Assembly: GCA_021203145.1 (NCBI GenBank)
Contig: JAJQBS010000119.1
Span: 1-36,552 of the forward strand
DNA from: Lachnospiraceae bacterium
Lineage (GTDB): Bacteria > Bacillota > Clostridia > Lachnospirales > Lachnospiraceae
DNA: 36,552 nucleotides
Direction: 5' to 3'
In this document: piece by piece, positions 8,288 to 15,340 of the stretch
Layout: the number at the start of each line of letters is the position of its first letter
Numbering within the stretch: position 1 is the stretch's first letter
The notes under the pieces: generated by a model
Database searches by the model: none
Told to the model about the DNA's origin: nothing
What the model saw: the letters and a program-made list of their open reading frames with translations, nothing else
Made by a program: the position numbers and the translations under genes

Positions 8288-8495
8288 CCTGTTTTTATTA
8301 AGCCTGGCTTTCAAAATAATTGGTCAATACCTTCAACAGATACGAAAAAGTCCATTAAAAATTGCTACACGATGAGATATATCCCATACGAAGTGCAGGA
8401 TATCGTCCTGGAGAAGGATTTTCCCTGTACTATTTACGTTATCATTCGTACTTCACAGGAAGTGCGAGATACTGTCCAAAACAGTTACAATAGTA
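8288..8495. other. Gene-poor spacer with a weak 53-codon frame
   Basis: No convincing gene. A plus-strand frame, ATG 8372 to TGA 8533 (MRYIPYEVQDIVLEKDF...), has protein-like composition but no ribosome site and overlaps the end of the Uma2 gene. It contains an imperfect direct repeat (GAAGTGC...TCC at about 8388-8408 and 8459-8479). It may be a decayed gene fragment. Confidence 0.3.
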
Positions 8496-9332
8496 TTAAA
8501 GACGCTCATACCAGGTGCCGATGTACTCATTGATTTCTGCAAAGCCAACAACACATGCGCCATTGTAGAGTCCTACAGGAACAGCATCCGTAAAGCCATA
8601 AATTTTAGGAATATCGTCTTTCTCAAAGCAGTATACGACTACTTTTTTCTGCTCCGGATACACAAGCCAATATTCCCGCACACCTGCCCTTTCATATTTG
8701 GAACGTTTCAAATGCCCGTCCTTCACCGATGAAGAGCGGGAAACAATCTCTACCGCAAGATCCGGCGCACCATACAGCCTGCCATGCCGAATCTTGTCCG
8801 GATCGCAGAGAATCATCACATCTGGCTGCACCATGGTTCTGTCATCACAGTCCAGCTGCACATCAAGCGGTGCGACCAACGGGCGGCAGTCGCCATGGTT
8901 TTTCCTGATGTATTCCGAAAAGCAGCGCCAGATCTCCGTGGCAAGCATCTGATGGATGTGGGTCGGCGCCGCCATGTCATAAAACACGCCGTCAATCAGC
9001 TCCACGCGGCGGTCTTCCGGCAGTGCCAGATAGTCCTCTACCGTATACGAATGCGCGTCTGAAGCATAAGCGAAGGATGCCTCGCGCACGCAGTCTTGCC
9101 GGGAGATATCCGAATTGCCTCCACCAAAATCATAAGTAAACTTTTCTGCCGCCGGCTGCCGCTCACCCTCGAAAACTCTTTGCAGTGCCTGCAGGGTAGT
9201 ATAGCGCGGAGACTTTGTGATGCCCCCCAGCACCTTCTGTACCGTTCCAACCGGAAGATCAGCCAGCCTCGCAATCTGTTCATAGGTATATCCGCATTCG
9301 TTCTTTTTCTTTCTCATTTCTTCTATCGTCAT
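8496..9332 (-). CDS. HTH-Uma2 fusion protein (Uma2-family endonuclease-like)
   Basis: Two parts. Residues 1-45 form an XRE-like helix-turn-helix (TYEQIARLADLPVGTVQKVL). Residues 95-278 form a Uma2/DUF820 PD-(D/E)XK domain: YLALPEDRRVELIDGVFYDM, PLDVQLD, MVQPDVMILCD, GAPDLAVEIVSRSSSVKD and REYWLVYPE. Uma2 proteins have the restriction-endonuclease fold but no proven activity. I start at ATG 9330-9332, because the promoter -10 box ends only one base before the longer ATG at 9362, so that codon cannot be within the transcript. The fused HTH suggests self-regulation through the repeats at 9379-9466. Confidence 0.87.
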   Translation of the reverse strand: MTIEEMRKKKNECGYTYEQIARLADLPVGTVQKVLGGITKSPRYTTLQALQRVFEGERQPAAEKFTYDFGGGNSDISRQDCVREASFAYASDAHSYTVEDYLALPEDRRVELIDGVFYDMAAPTHIHQMLATEIWRCFSEYIRKNHGDCRPLVAPLDVQLDCDDRTMVQPDVMILCDPDKIRHGRLYGAPDLAVEIVSRSSSVKDGHLKRSKYERAGVREYWLVYPEQKKVVVYCFEKDDIPKIYGFTDAVPVGLYNGACVVGFAEINEYIGTWYERL

Positions 9333-9362
9333 GGCAATTATCTTCTTTCTGTAATTACCCAT

Positions 9363-9391
9363 ATTTTATCAAACATTTATCCATTTGTCAA
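9363..9391 (-). promoter_or_regulatory. Promoter of the HTH-Uma2 gene
   Basis: Minus-strand TTGACA (9386-9391), 17-base spacer and TAAAAT (9363-9368). Transcription should begin near 9356, inside the longest open frame, which fixes the true start codon at 9332. Confidence 0.82.
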
Positions 9392-9466
9392 TTGGTTTTT
9401 GTTGTCTGTAATCCATTATTTATCCACAATAAATCCATTTTTATCCATAACAGCTTATTGTATCCA
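9379..9466 (-). repeat. Six phased TGGAT repeats upstream of the HTH-Uma2 gene
   Basis: The pentamer ATCCA (TGGAT on the minus strand), usually as ATCCAT, begins at 9379, 9411, 9422, 9433, 9443 and 9462. Steps are 32, 11, 11, 10 and 19, close to whole helical turns. The first copy is in the promoter spacer and the rest lie upstream of -35. This looks like an array of binding sites on one face of DNA. The rest of the 9392-9688 spacer holds only a possible plus-strand TATAAT at 9562-9567. Confidence 0.5.
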
Positions 9467-9688
9467 GATCATCTTATTCTAAACCCTTCATTCAAAAATT
9501 AAAATCAGAGTCAAAAAATATTTTGGGAAAATATGTCGCTTTTTTATCTGCCAAACGTTTATATAATGTGACCAGAAGAAATTTGCGGCACTTCCACCGG
9601 GAAATTTCGATGGTCAACGAGCAACGCAGCTGCGAGCAGGAAAGCAAATATTTTCACAGTCCATATCGTAGAAAGGAGACCTGGCAAA

Positions 9689-10033
9689 ATGAATCCCGTT
9701 CTCGCAGTAGTTTTAGCAGCGGCATTGGTGGTTCTATCCGGCCTTTCCGTTTATGCCGGTCAGTCTGGAAACGGAATGTGGGCATTTTACAGAGCATCTT
9801 CCACTTATCTTGGCAGGTTTGACTTCAATCTTCCGGAAAAGCTGGCAGCTGCTTCTATGAGTGAAGAAACTCAGTGGTTGAAAATAGTTCCTCATGGAGT
9901 TTCCTGGAAGGGTGCATTATCAAATCCATTATATACAGTTGCAAGCGTAGAATACTCTCTGGATAATGCGGAAGCATACTGCGATGTGAGCGTTGGGTCG
10001 GCAAAGACAGCATACTGGAAATCCTGTTTATGA
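9689..10033 (+). CDS. Small exported protein of unknown function
   Basis: 114 residues. ATG at 9689 follows GAAAGGAG at good spacing. The first 23 residues form a signal peptide or anchor (VLAVVLAAALVVLSGLSVYA) with a plausible cut after VYA. The rest is short and neutral, with two cysteines near the C-terminus (YCDVSVG and SCL), and has no family I know. Its stop overlaps the convergent hicB stop by six bases. It may be a shortened remnant of a larger surface protein, since the C-terminus ends abruptly. Confidence 0.55.
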   Translation: MNPVLAVVLAAALVVLSGLSVYAGQSGNGMWAFYRASSTYLGRFDFNLPEKLAAASMSEETQWLKIVPHGVSWKGALSNPLYTVASVEYSLDNAEAYCDVSVGSAKTAYWKSCL

Positions 10034-10426
10034 TTTTGCAATTCTCAATTTCACCATCAATGCTTCCTGAAGCACTTGAGAGAAGTTAATACTTGCCGCC
10101 ATTGCCTCTTCATTCAGCCATTCAGGAATGCTCAGCGTTTTCTTTACTGCCTTACTGTTATGCTTTCTGTTGTATTCGTCCAAATCAAACTGGACAAGCA
10201 CAACCGTACCATCTCCTGTAATGTCTTCCACCTTTGACACTTCCGGTATGATGTCTTTTTCCTTCATGCGCTCTGTCAATGCCAGTCCTAAAGCTTCTAC
10301 AGCCATACTGTAAGCTTCTTCCATATCATCGCCTTCTGTTATGCATTCAGGAATATCAGGAAACGTCACCCAATATCCTCCCTCTTCCGCTGCATGAAAT
10401 AAAGCCGGATAAAAAAGTTTTTTCAT
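10028..10426 (-). CDS. hicB: Antitoxin HicB
   Basis: 132 residues. The N-terminal half is the partial RNase-H-like HicB fold (YPALFHAAEEGGYWVTFPDIPECITEGDDMEEAYSMA) that covers the toxin. The C-terminal half (TLSIPEWLNEEAMAASINFSQVLQEALM) is a ribbon-helix-helix DNA-binding segment. ATG has AGGAGA upstream. It follows hicA by 31 bases, the usual toxin-first order. HicB neutralises HicA and should repress the operon at the palindrome 10685-10700. Confidence 0.92.
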   Translation of the reverse strand: MKKLFYPALFHAAEEGGYWVTFPDIPECITEGDDMEEAYSMAVEALGLALTERMKEKDIIPEVSKVEDITGDGTVVLVQFDLDEYNRKHNSKAVKKTLSIPEWLNEEAMAASINFSQVLQEALMVKLRIAKS

Positions 10427-10457
10427 TGTCCTGTTCTCTCCTTCTATTTTGCAGAGC

Positions 10458-10646
10458 CTATTTCAGCCCAGCCTGTTTTAAAATATCTTGCTCCGTTCCC
10501 TTCTTCATCTCTTTGTTATGCATCGGAACAATGACTTGTTTGCCAGTTGCCGGATTTCTCAGCTTTACATGTGAACCGTTTTGACTTATCGTGATAAAGC
10601 CATTTTTCTTTAGTAGCGTTACCATTTCAGCTGGCTTCATCGGCAT
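10458..10646 (-). CDS. hicA: mRNA interferase toxin HicA
   Basis: 62 residues, the usual size of HicA, a double-stranded-RNA-binding-fold ribonuclease that cuts mRNA when free of HicB. The motif KKNGFITISQNGSHVKLRNP contains the catalytic histidine His26 in GSHVKL, and the end DILKQAGL is typical. ATG at 10644-10646 is preceded by AGAGGGG with eight-base spacing. First gene of the hicAB operon. Confidence 0.93.
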   Translation of the reverse strand: MPMKPAEMVTLLKKNGFITISQNGSHVKLRNPATGKQVIVPMHNKEMKKGTEQDILKQAGLK

Positions 10647-10677
10647 TTAGTTATCCCCTCTTATTAAAATTTATGTC

Positions 10678-10706
10678 ATTATAATACGTAATATTACGTA
10701 AGTCAA
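10678..10706 (-). promoter_or_regulatory. hicAB promoter with palindromic operator
   Basis: Minus-strand TTGACT (10701-10706) and a perfect TATAAT (10678-10683) with a 17-base spacer. The spacer is almost entirely the perfect 16-base palindrome TACGTAATATTACGTA (10685-10700). A repressor bound there would block RNA polymerase, fitting autoregulation by HicB. Confidence 0.85.
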
Positions 10707-10784
10707 TTATAATTTGTTTTTCTTTCTCATAAAGCAAGAACAACTATACCAGAAACAAATAGATGTTTTTCAATAAAGAAACAG

Positions 10785-10835
10785 TTGCAAAAGAATCCCA
10801 TAGATTTTATACTGTACGTATTGAGATACATACGT
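10785..10835 (+). promoter_or_regulatory. Promoter and dyad of the radical SAM gene
   Basis: Plus-strand TTGCAA (10785-10790), 17-base spacer and TATACT (10808-10813). An inverted repeat ACGTAT (10816-10821) and ATACGT (10830-10835) lies at the start of transcription. Its half-sites share TACGTA with the neighbouring hicAB operator, so one regulator may bind both. Confidence 0.6.
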
Positions 10836-10890
10836 CTTCTGTACTAACAAACAGCCTTCAAAAGAAAAGTCAAGAGAAAGGAAGCCCGGC

Positions 10891-12009
10891 ATGAATGAAA
10901 TCATTATACAGCTGAATTTCCCGTTTTGTTTTAAGCATTGCTCCTTTTGCCCGCAATCCGTGTGCAAATACAGCCCGCAGCTCATGCGCACCTATGTGGA
11001 TGCCATGGTGCGGGAAATCCAGTCAGCCGCTGCAGATATGGACGACTATGAAGTGACGGCGGTTTCGATCGAAGGCGGCAGTCCGGTGCTGGCCGAGCCA
11101 TCCGGTTTGCAGAAGGTGCTGCGGACGCTGCGGAAAAATTTTCATCTGGCGGAGGATGTGCAGATTTCCTTACAGACCATGCCGGGCGACTACTCCCGCG
11201 CGCTGATGCAGAAATTGCCTGAGTGCGGCGTCAATCACTGGATTTTCGGGGTGCAGACGGCGGATTTAAAGGAACACCTTCTGCTGGAGCGTCCTTACAG
11301 CTATGAAGCGCTCTCGATGGTGGATGTCGCCCTCAAGACCTTTGATGTGCATGATCGAAGCTTTGAGCTTCTGTATGGGATCCCCGGGCAGACGGAGCAT
11401 ACCTGGGAGCATTCCCTGCTCTCGGTTCTTTCCTATGAGCCGGAGCACCTGACCTTGTATCCGCTGCATCTGTACAAGGAGACTTCCCTGTACCGCAAGT
11501 GGCACGAGGGGAATCTGAATGTATACACAGCCCAGGAGAAGGCCACTTTTTATCAGCAGGCAAGGACTCGCCTGAACGAGCTGGGTTATCATCAATACAC
11601 AATTTACGATTTTGCAAAACCCGGATGCGAAAATCAGTACCGCGTGAAAGAGCTCGCGGGCACCGAGCGGCTGGGGATCGGATACAAAGCAGAAAGCTTT
11701 CTTGACGGAGTTTCCTATAAAAATGGTCACAGCCTCCAGCAGTATCTGGATCATTCGGATGACCTTTCCGTCATCGCGAATCAGGTCACACGACTGGACG
11801 ATGAAAGTCTGATGTACAAAGAAATGCGCTCCGCGCTCGTTAGCCTGACTGGAATAGACCTGTCAGCAATTCGGGGAAAATATGGCGAAGCTCTTGCCGA
11901 AAAAGCCGGAGAAGCACTGCAGCAGATGGAGGCGAAGAAGGATATCAGTCAGCACGAAGGAAAATGCCTGCTGACGGATACTGGAATTGCTGAGTTTGTA
12001 ATCGGATAG
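10891..12009 (+). CDS. Radical SAM protein of the HemW/coproporphyrinogen oxidase-like family
   Basis: 372 residues. The N-terminus has the cluster motif CFKHCSFC (Cys13, Cys17, Cys20), which binds the 4Fe-4S cluster that cleaves S-adenosylmethionine, and then a TIM-barrel with VSIEGGSPVL, FGVQTAD, LLYGIPGQTEHTW and YPLHLYKETSLY, as in HemW/HemN relatives. HemW proper is a heme chaperone; this protein is divergent (EGGSP where HemW has GGGTP), so heme chaperone, anaerobic heme handling or another reaction remain open. Start has AAAGGAAG upstream. Its final codons ATC GGA TAG lie within the structured repeat that begins at 12001. Convergent with the secreted reductase. Confidence 0.83.
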   Translation: MNEIIIQLNFPFCFKHCSFCPQSVCKYSPQLMRTYVDAMVREIQSAAADMDDYEVTAVSIEGGSPVLAEPSGLQKVLRTLRKNFHLAEDVQISLQTMPGDYSRALMQKLPECGVNHWIFGVQTADLKEHLLLERPYSYEALSMVDVALKTFDVHDRSFELLYGIPGQTEHTWEHSLLSVLSYEPEHLTLYPLHLYKETSLYRKWHEGNLNVYTAQEKATFYQQARTRLNELGYHQYTIYDFAKPGCENQYRVKELAGTERLGIGYKAESFLDGVSYKNGHSLQQYLDHSDDLSVIANQVTRLDDESLMYKEMRSALVSLTGIDLSAIRGKYGEALAEKAGEALQQMEAKKDISQHEGKCLLTDTGIAEFVIG

Positions 12010-12178
12010 GGGGAGTTCTCTCACCCTATCCGCCTGCGCCGGCCGCGTGTGGCGTAAGCCACAAAACACCTTACGCGGCCGTGTGCATAATCGGATAGGG
12101 GAACGTCCTTCTCCCCTATCCGCCTGCGCCGGCCGCGTGTGGCGTAAGCCACAAAACACCTTACGCGGCCGTGTGCAT
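12001..12178 (+). repeat. Two tandem copies of a GC-rich structured repeat
   Basis: Units 12001-12089 and 12090-12178 are almost identical over about 89 bases (more than 65 bases in the 3' part without a difference). Each has hairpin one, GGATAGGGG/CCCCTATCC (weaker in unit 1), and hairpin two, CGGCCGCGT/ACGCGGCCG, with an inner TGGC-GTAA-GCCA stem. The stop codon of the radical SAM gene is part of unit 1. Related copies lie at 17555-17660, 17800-17850 and 23572-23696. Confidence 0.85.
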
Positions 12179-12181
12179 AAT

Positions 12182-12212
12182 AAAAAGGGGATGTCTTTCC
12201 GACATCCCTTTT
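12182..12212 (+). terminator. Terminator after the radical SAM gene and repeats
   Basis: GGGATGTC-TTTCC-GACATCCC stem flanked by AAAAA before and TTTT after; stable on both strands. The remaining spacer up to 12332 shows no gene. Confidence 0.8.
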
Positions 12213-12332
12213 CGTATGCGCAGGAAAACCTCCCGCCCAATCTCGTTACTTTTGCGGCTGATTATGATGCCGTCCATAGCCAAAGACAGCATCGCAACCC
12301 TTTATGGCATACATCGTAGGATTACTCTATTC

Positions 12333-14327
12333 TCAAAGCTCCCCGTTCAGGAATTTCTCTACGGATTTCCCGCACTCACGACCCAGTGTGATGGTGGTGC
12401 CAAGGCTGACGCCCGGTGTCGGGGTGAAATACTCGGTTCCGAAACGTCCGCTTGCGCAGTTGCCTGACGCGAACAGACCCGTGATCGGCTTGTAGTAATC
12501 ATTGAGGACCTGCTGCTCCGCGTTGATAACCAGACCGCCGCAGGTGCACATCATCCAGCCAATATCCGGCACCTTGATGTCGCAGTAGAACGGGCCTTCC
12601 TTTATCGGGAACATCAGCTCGCTCTCACGGCCGAAATCTTCATCCGAGCCTGCCTCGCAGAGCTCGTTGTAGCGCTCGATGGAAGCCTTAATGTTCGCTT
12701 TCACCGTTTCATCAGAGCAAACCAGGTCGAGCAGCTCGTCCAGTGTCTCCGCTCCGTAACGGGTATAGGTGGCGCTCAGGTCGTTGCCCTGTACACCCTC
12801 GCTGCCGGCAGCCAGCGCGTTTGCCAGCTCCTCTTCCACGCCTGCAAGCGTATCCTCATCCGCATAGGTTGACCCATGAGACGGAACAGAATATGCCAGA
12901 TAATCAATCAGCTTTGAATCATAGAACGCATAGAAGCTGCGCTGCATCTGCAGTGCCGGGCGGCCGCGGAACTCGATCGGTCCCCAGTACTCATTGCAGT
13001 AGCGCTTTCCGTCTGCATCCAGCCATAAGCCCTGCGGATAGCCCGGATGATAATGCTTGCCGTTCATGGTCGGGATGCCAAGGGAATCCAGCTTACCGCC
13101 AACCCAGTAGCCCATCTGGATGCCGCGCCCGTCGGAATCCATCAGTACGGAGAAAGACTCGTCCGGCGTCAGGCAGCCGCCGAGGTCCGTCAGCAGATCC
13201 TGCTGCATCTGAGAGTTCGCGCCGAAGCCTCCGGTTGCCAGAATGACTGCCTTGCAGTTGAATTTGATGTAATCTCCGTCCGCGTTGGTCGCGATCAGAC
13301 CCACAACCGCGTCATCCTCCATCACCAGCTGCTGCGCCTCTGTGGAGAACATAAACGTCGCGCCGTCTTCAATCGCCTTCTCGCGGTTCTTCTGATGAAT
13401 GTAGGTCTGGTTGCACTCAGAGCTGTAGAAGCTGCAGGTGCTCGGCCAGAACTTGTACGCGCCGATGGAAGACATCTGATGCTCTGTCGGCGGATAAAAT
13501 GCCGTTGTCATGTAGGACAGATCCTCCTCGGAAAGTACAGAGAGATACTCGTCCATGGCCTCACCGGAATTCTGGCAGAATTTCATCATCAGACCCGGAT
13601 TTGCCTGGTAGCCGGAGTTCACCATCCAGTTGTTGTAATACTCGATCGGGTCGATTTCCGGAACGCCCAGATCCAACAGTACCGATGCATTCGGTGTGCC
13701 GGCCTCATTGCCCATCGCCTGATAGCTGTCCTCGGACTGAGACTCGATCAGAGTCACGCTGATCCCCTGCGCAGCCAGATAACGGCAGGCGTTCAGTCCC
13801 GCATATCCGTGTCCGACTACCACGACGTCCGCGTCATAGGTCTCGACGATCTCACTGTCATCCACCGCGTCCGGAGCGTCCTTCCAGGAGCCGGACTGGG
13901 CTTCCTCGCTCGTCGCGTCAAGCGCCTCCGCAACTCCCATCGCCTGCGCGATGCAGTTTGCCGCCGCTTCCTTTACCGCGTCTGAGGTAACGGTCGCGCC
14001 GCTGACACCGTCGATGTCTGCGGACTGCGCCTCCATCAGGGCCTCTTGCAACGTATCCCCGTACAGCTGCCCAATGGTCTCGGTCTCATTGGAAACATCC
14101 ACCACAACCTCCGTGATGCTAGTCTCGTCAAATGTCATCGTGACCGTGACCGCGCCGATTCCCATCGCCGTAGCTGTGTAGGTACCCGGTGTGTAAATCG
14201 CATCGCCGCTGCTCTCCTCCGCGTGCACCAGGCCGCTGAACATCCCCGCCACGGCGAAGGATACTGCTCCGGCTGTCGCACCGCGCAGAAAATCACGTCT
14301 TGAAATCGTTTTTTCTGATTTCTTCAT
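12333..14327 (-). CDS. Tat-exported FMN/FAD reductase, fumarate reductase family
   Basis: 664 residues from ATG 14325-14327, with AAAGGAG ideally spaced. A twin-arginine signal (SRRDFLRG, then a hydrophobic stretch to VHA-EE) sends the folded flavoprotein outside. Residues about 40-130 are an FMN-binding domain with DGVSGATVTSDAV, where the threonine of SGAT is the expected covalent FMN site (normally attached by ApbE). From about residue 165 follows the FAD domain (VVVVGHGYAGLNACRYLAAQG). Family members reduce fumarate, urocanate, cinnamates or similar acceptors. The usual HHTMGG substrate motif reads MMCTCGGL here, so the substrate probably is not plain fumarate. No heme motif (CxxCH) is seen. 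Regulated probably by the divergent LytTR system. Confidence 0.87.
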   Translation of the reverse strand: MKKSEKTISRRDFLRGATAGAVSFAVAGMFSGLVHAEESSGDAIYTPGTYTATAMGIGAVTVTMTFDETSITEVVVDVSNETETIGQLYGDTLQEALMEAQSADIDGVSGATVTSDAVKEAAANCIAQAMGVAEALDATSEEAQSGSWKDAPDAVDDSEIVETYDADVVVVGHGYAGLNACRYLAAQGISVTLIESQSEDSYQAMGNEAGTPNASVLLDLGVPEIDPIEYYNNWMVNSGYQANPGLMMKFCQNSGEAMDEYLSVLSEEDLSYMTTAFYPPTEHQMSSIGAYKFWPSTCSFYSSECNQTYIHQKNREKAIEDGATFMFSTEAQQLVMEDDAVVGLIATNADGDYIKFNCKAVILATGGFGANSQMQQDLLTDLGGCLTPDESFSVLMDSDGRGIQMGYWVGGKLDSLGIPTMNGKHYHPGYPQGLWLDADGKRYCNEYWGPIEFRGRPALQMQRSFYAFYDSKLIDYLAYSVPSHGSTYADEDTLAGVEEELANALAAGSEGVQGNDLSATYTRYGAETLDELLDLVCSDETVKANIKASIERYNELCEAGSDEDFGRESELMFPIKEGPFYCDIKVPDIGWMMCTCGGLVINAEQQVLNDYYKPITGLFASGNCASGRFGTEYFTPTPGVSLGTTITLGRECGKSVEKFLNGEL

Positions 14328-14358
14328 AAAAATCTCCTTTCCCCATTTGGGTATATTT

Positions 14359-14432
14359 GTTATAATCATATCATAAACCATCAAAAAACAGATGAAAATC
14401 CGACAACTGGACCCGAAACCGGGACAACTGGA
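14359..14432 (-). promoter_or_regulatory. Reductase promoter with LytTR-type direct repeats
   Basis: GACAACTGGA occurs at 14402-14411 and 14423-14432, exactly 21 bases apart, the spacing used by LytTR regulators. Read on the minus strand (TCCAGTTGTC) they lie about 32 bases upstream of a -10 region (TATGAT/TATAAC, 14359-14370) without a good -35 box, as expected for an activated promoter of the reductase gene. Confidence 0.6.
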
Positions 14433-14526
14433 TTTTCAAAATGACTTTTCTTACAGCGGATAATTTTGTCACAGTGAGCAGCGCTTTACGGGCATTCTGG
14501 ATAAAACATCACAGGGAGATACTTGA

Positions 14527-15237
14527 ATGATGCGCATAGCGATTGTAGAGGACGAGGCGGCGGAGCGCGACCGCCTGAAGGAATATGGGGACAGCTATTT
14601 TCAGAAAAAAGGAATGGAAACAGAATATTTTTTCTTTGAGGATGAAATGTATTTTCTGGAAAAATACCCGAAAAAGCTGGATCTGATTTTTCTCGACATT
14701 GAGATGAAATACGTGGACGGTCTGCGGACGGCCCGGGCTTTGCGCCAGTTCGACGAGCAGGTACAGCTTCTGTTTGTCACACGCATGATCCAGTACGCGC
14801 TGGAAGGATACTCTGTAGACGCCGCGGATTTTCTCGTAAAACCGATCCGCTACCCGGTCTTCTGCTCCTGCCTCGACCGGGTCATCCGTAAAATTGAGAC
14901 CAATACGCCCCGTTTCCTGACAGTCAGCCACGGTCGCGACGAGGTCTGCTGCCCCATCCAGCAGGTAACCTATATTGAAGCGCTTCACAAGCAGACGATT
15001 CTTCACCGGAAAAATCAGGAACCCATCGTTTCTTCCGAGACACTTGCCTCTATTGAGGATAAGCTGGCTAAAGAGCCATTTTTCCGCTGCCACAAATCCT
15101 GCCTGGTCAATCTGAACCATATCCAGAATATCAGTCCTACGGATGTGACCGTAGACGGGCAGAAGCTGCCGGTCAGCAAATACCGCAAAAAAGAATTTAT
15201 GCAAACGCTTACAAACTACCGTGGACGCATGCTGTAA
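14527..15237 (+). CDS. LytTR-family response regulator
   Basis: 236 residues. The receiver domain (1-120) has EDEAAE at the acid pocket, the phospho-acceptor Asp57 in LIFLDIEMKYVDG and the conserved lysine in FLVKPI. A LytTR DNA-binding domain (about 135-230) shows ITYIEAL.K-like TYIEALHKQT, LASIEDKL and FFRCHKSCLVNLNHI. ATG at 14527 follows GGGAG by eight bases. First gene of a pair with the GHKL kinase downstream; divergent from the reductase it probably controls. AgrA/VirR-like in design, but no peptide gene is seen beside it. Confidence 0.93.
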   Translation: MMRIAIVEDEAAERDRLKEYGDSYFQKKGMETEYFFFEDEMYFLEKYPKKLDLIFLDIEMKYVDGLRTARALRQFDEQVQLLFVTRMIQYALEGYSVDAADFLVKPIRYPVFCSCLDRVIRKIETNTPRFLTVSHGRDEVCCPIQQVTYIEALHKQTILHRKNQEPIVSSETLASIEDKLAKEPFFRCHKSCLVNLNHIQNISPTDVTVDGQKLPVSKYRKKEFMQTLTNYRGRML

Positions 15238-15340
15238 GGCAAGAGTGTATCCGGTTCTGTCTCCTTATGTTTGTCAGGGATCATATGATTCGAGCGACAA
15301 AAGGGCATGCAGAGCTATCCGGATGAGAAGGGAAACAATC

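Noticed and set aside
8372..8533. 53-codon plus-strand frame as a real gene
   Set aside because: Protein-like composition, but no ribosome site and it overlaps the end of the Uma2 gene; kept only as a possible remnant.
13047..13985. Long plus-strand frame of 312 codons
   Set aside because: Antisense to the flavin reductase, rich in arginine and histidine as expected for a shadow, and without a ribosome site.
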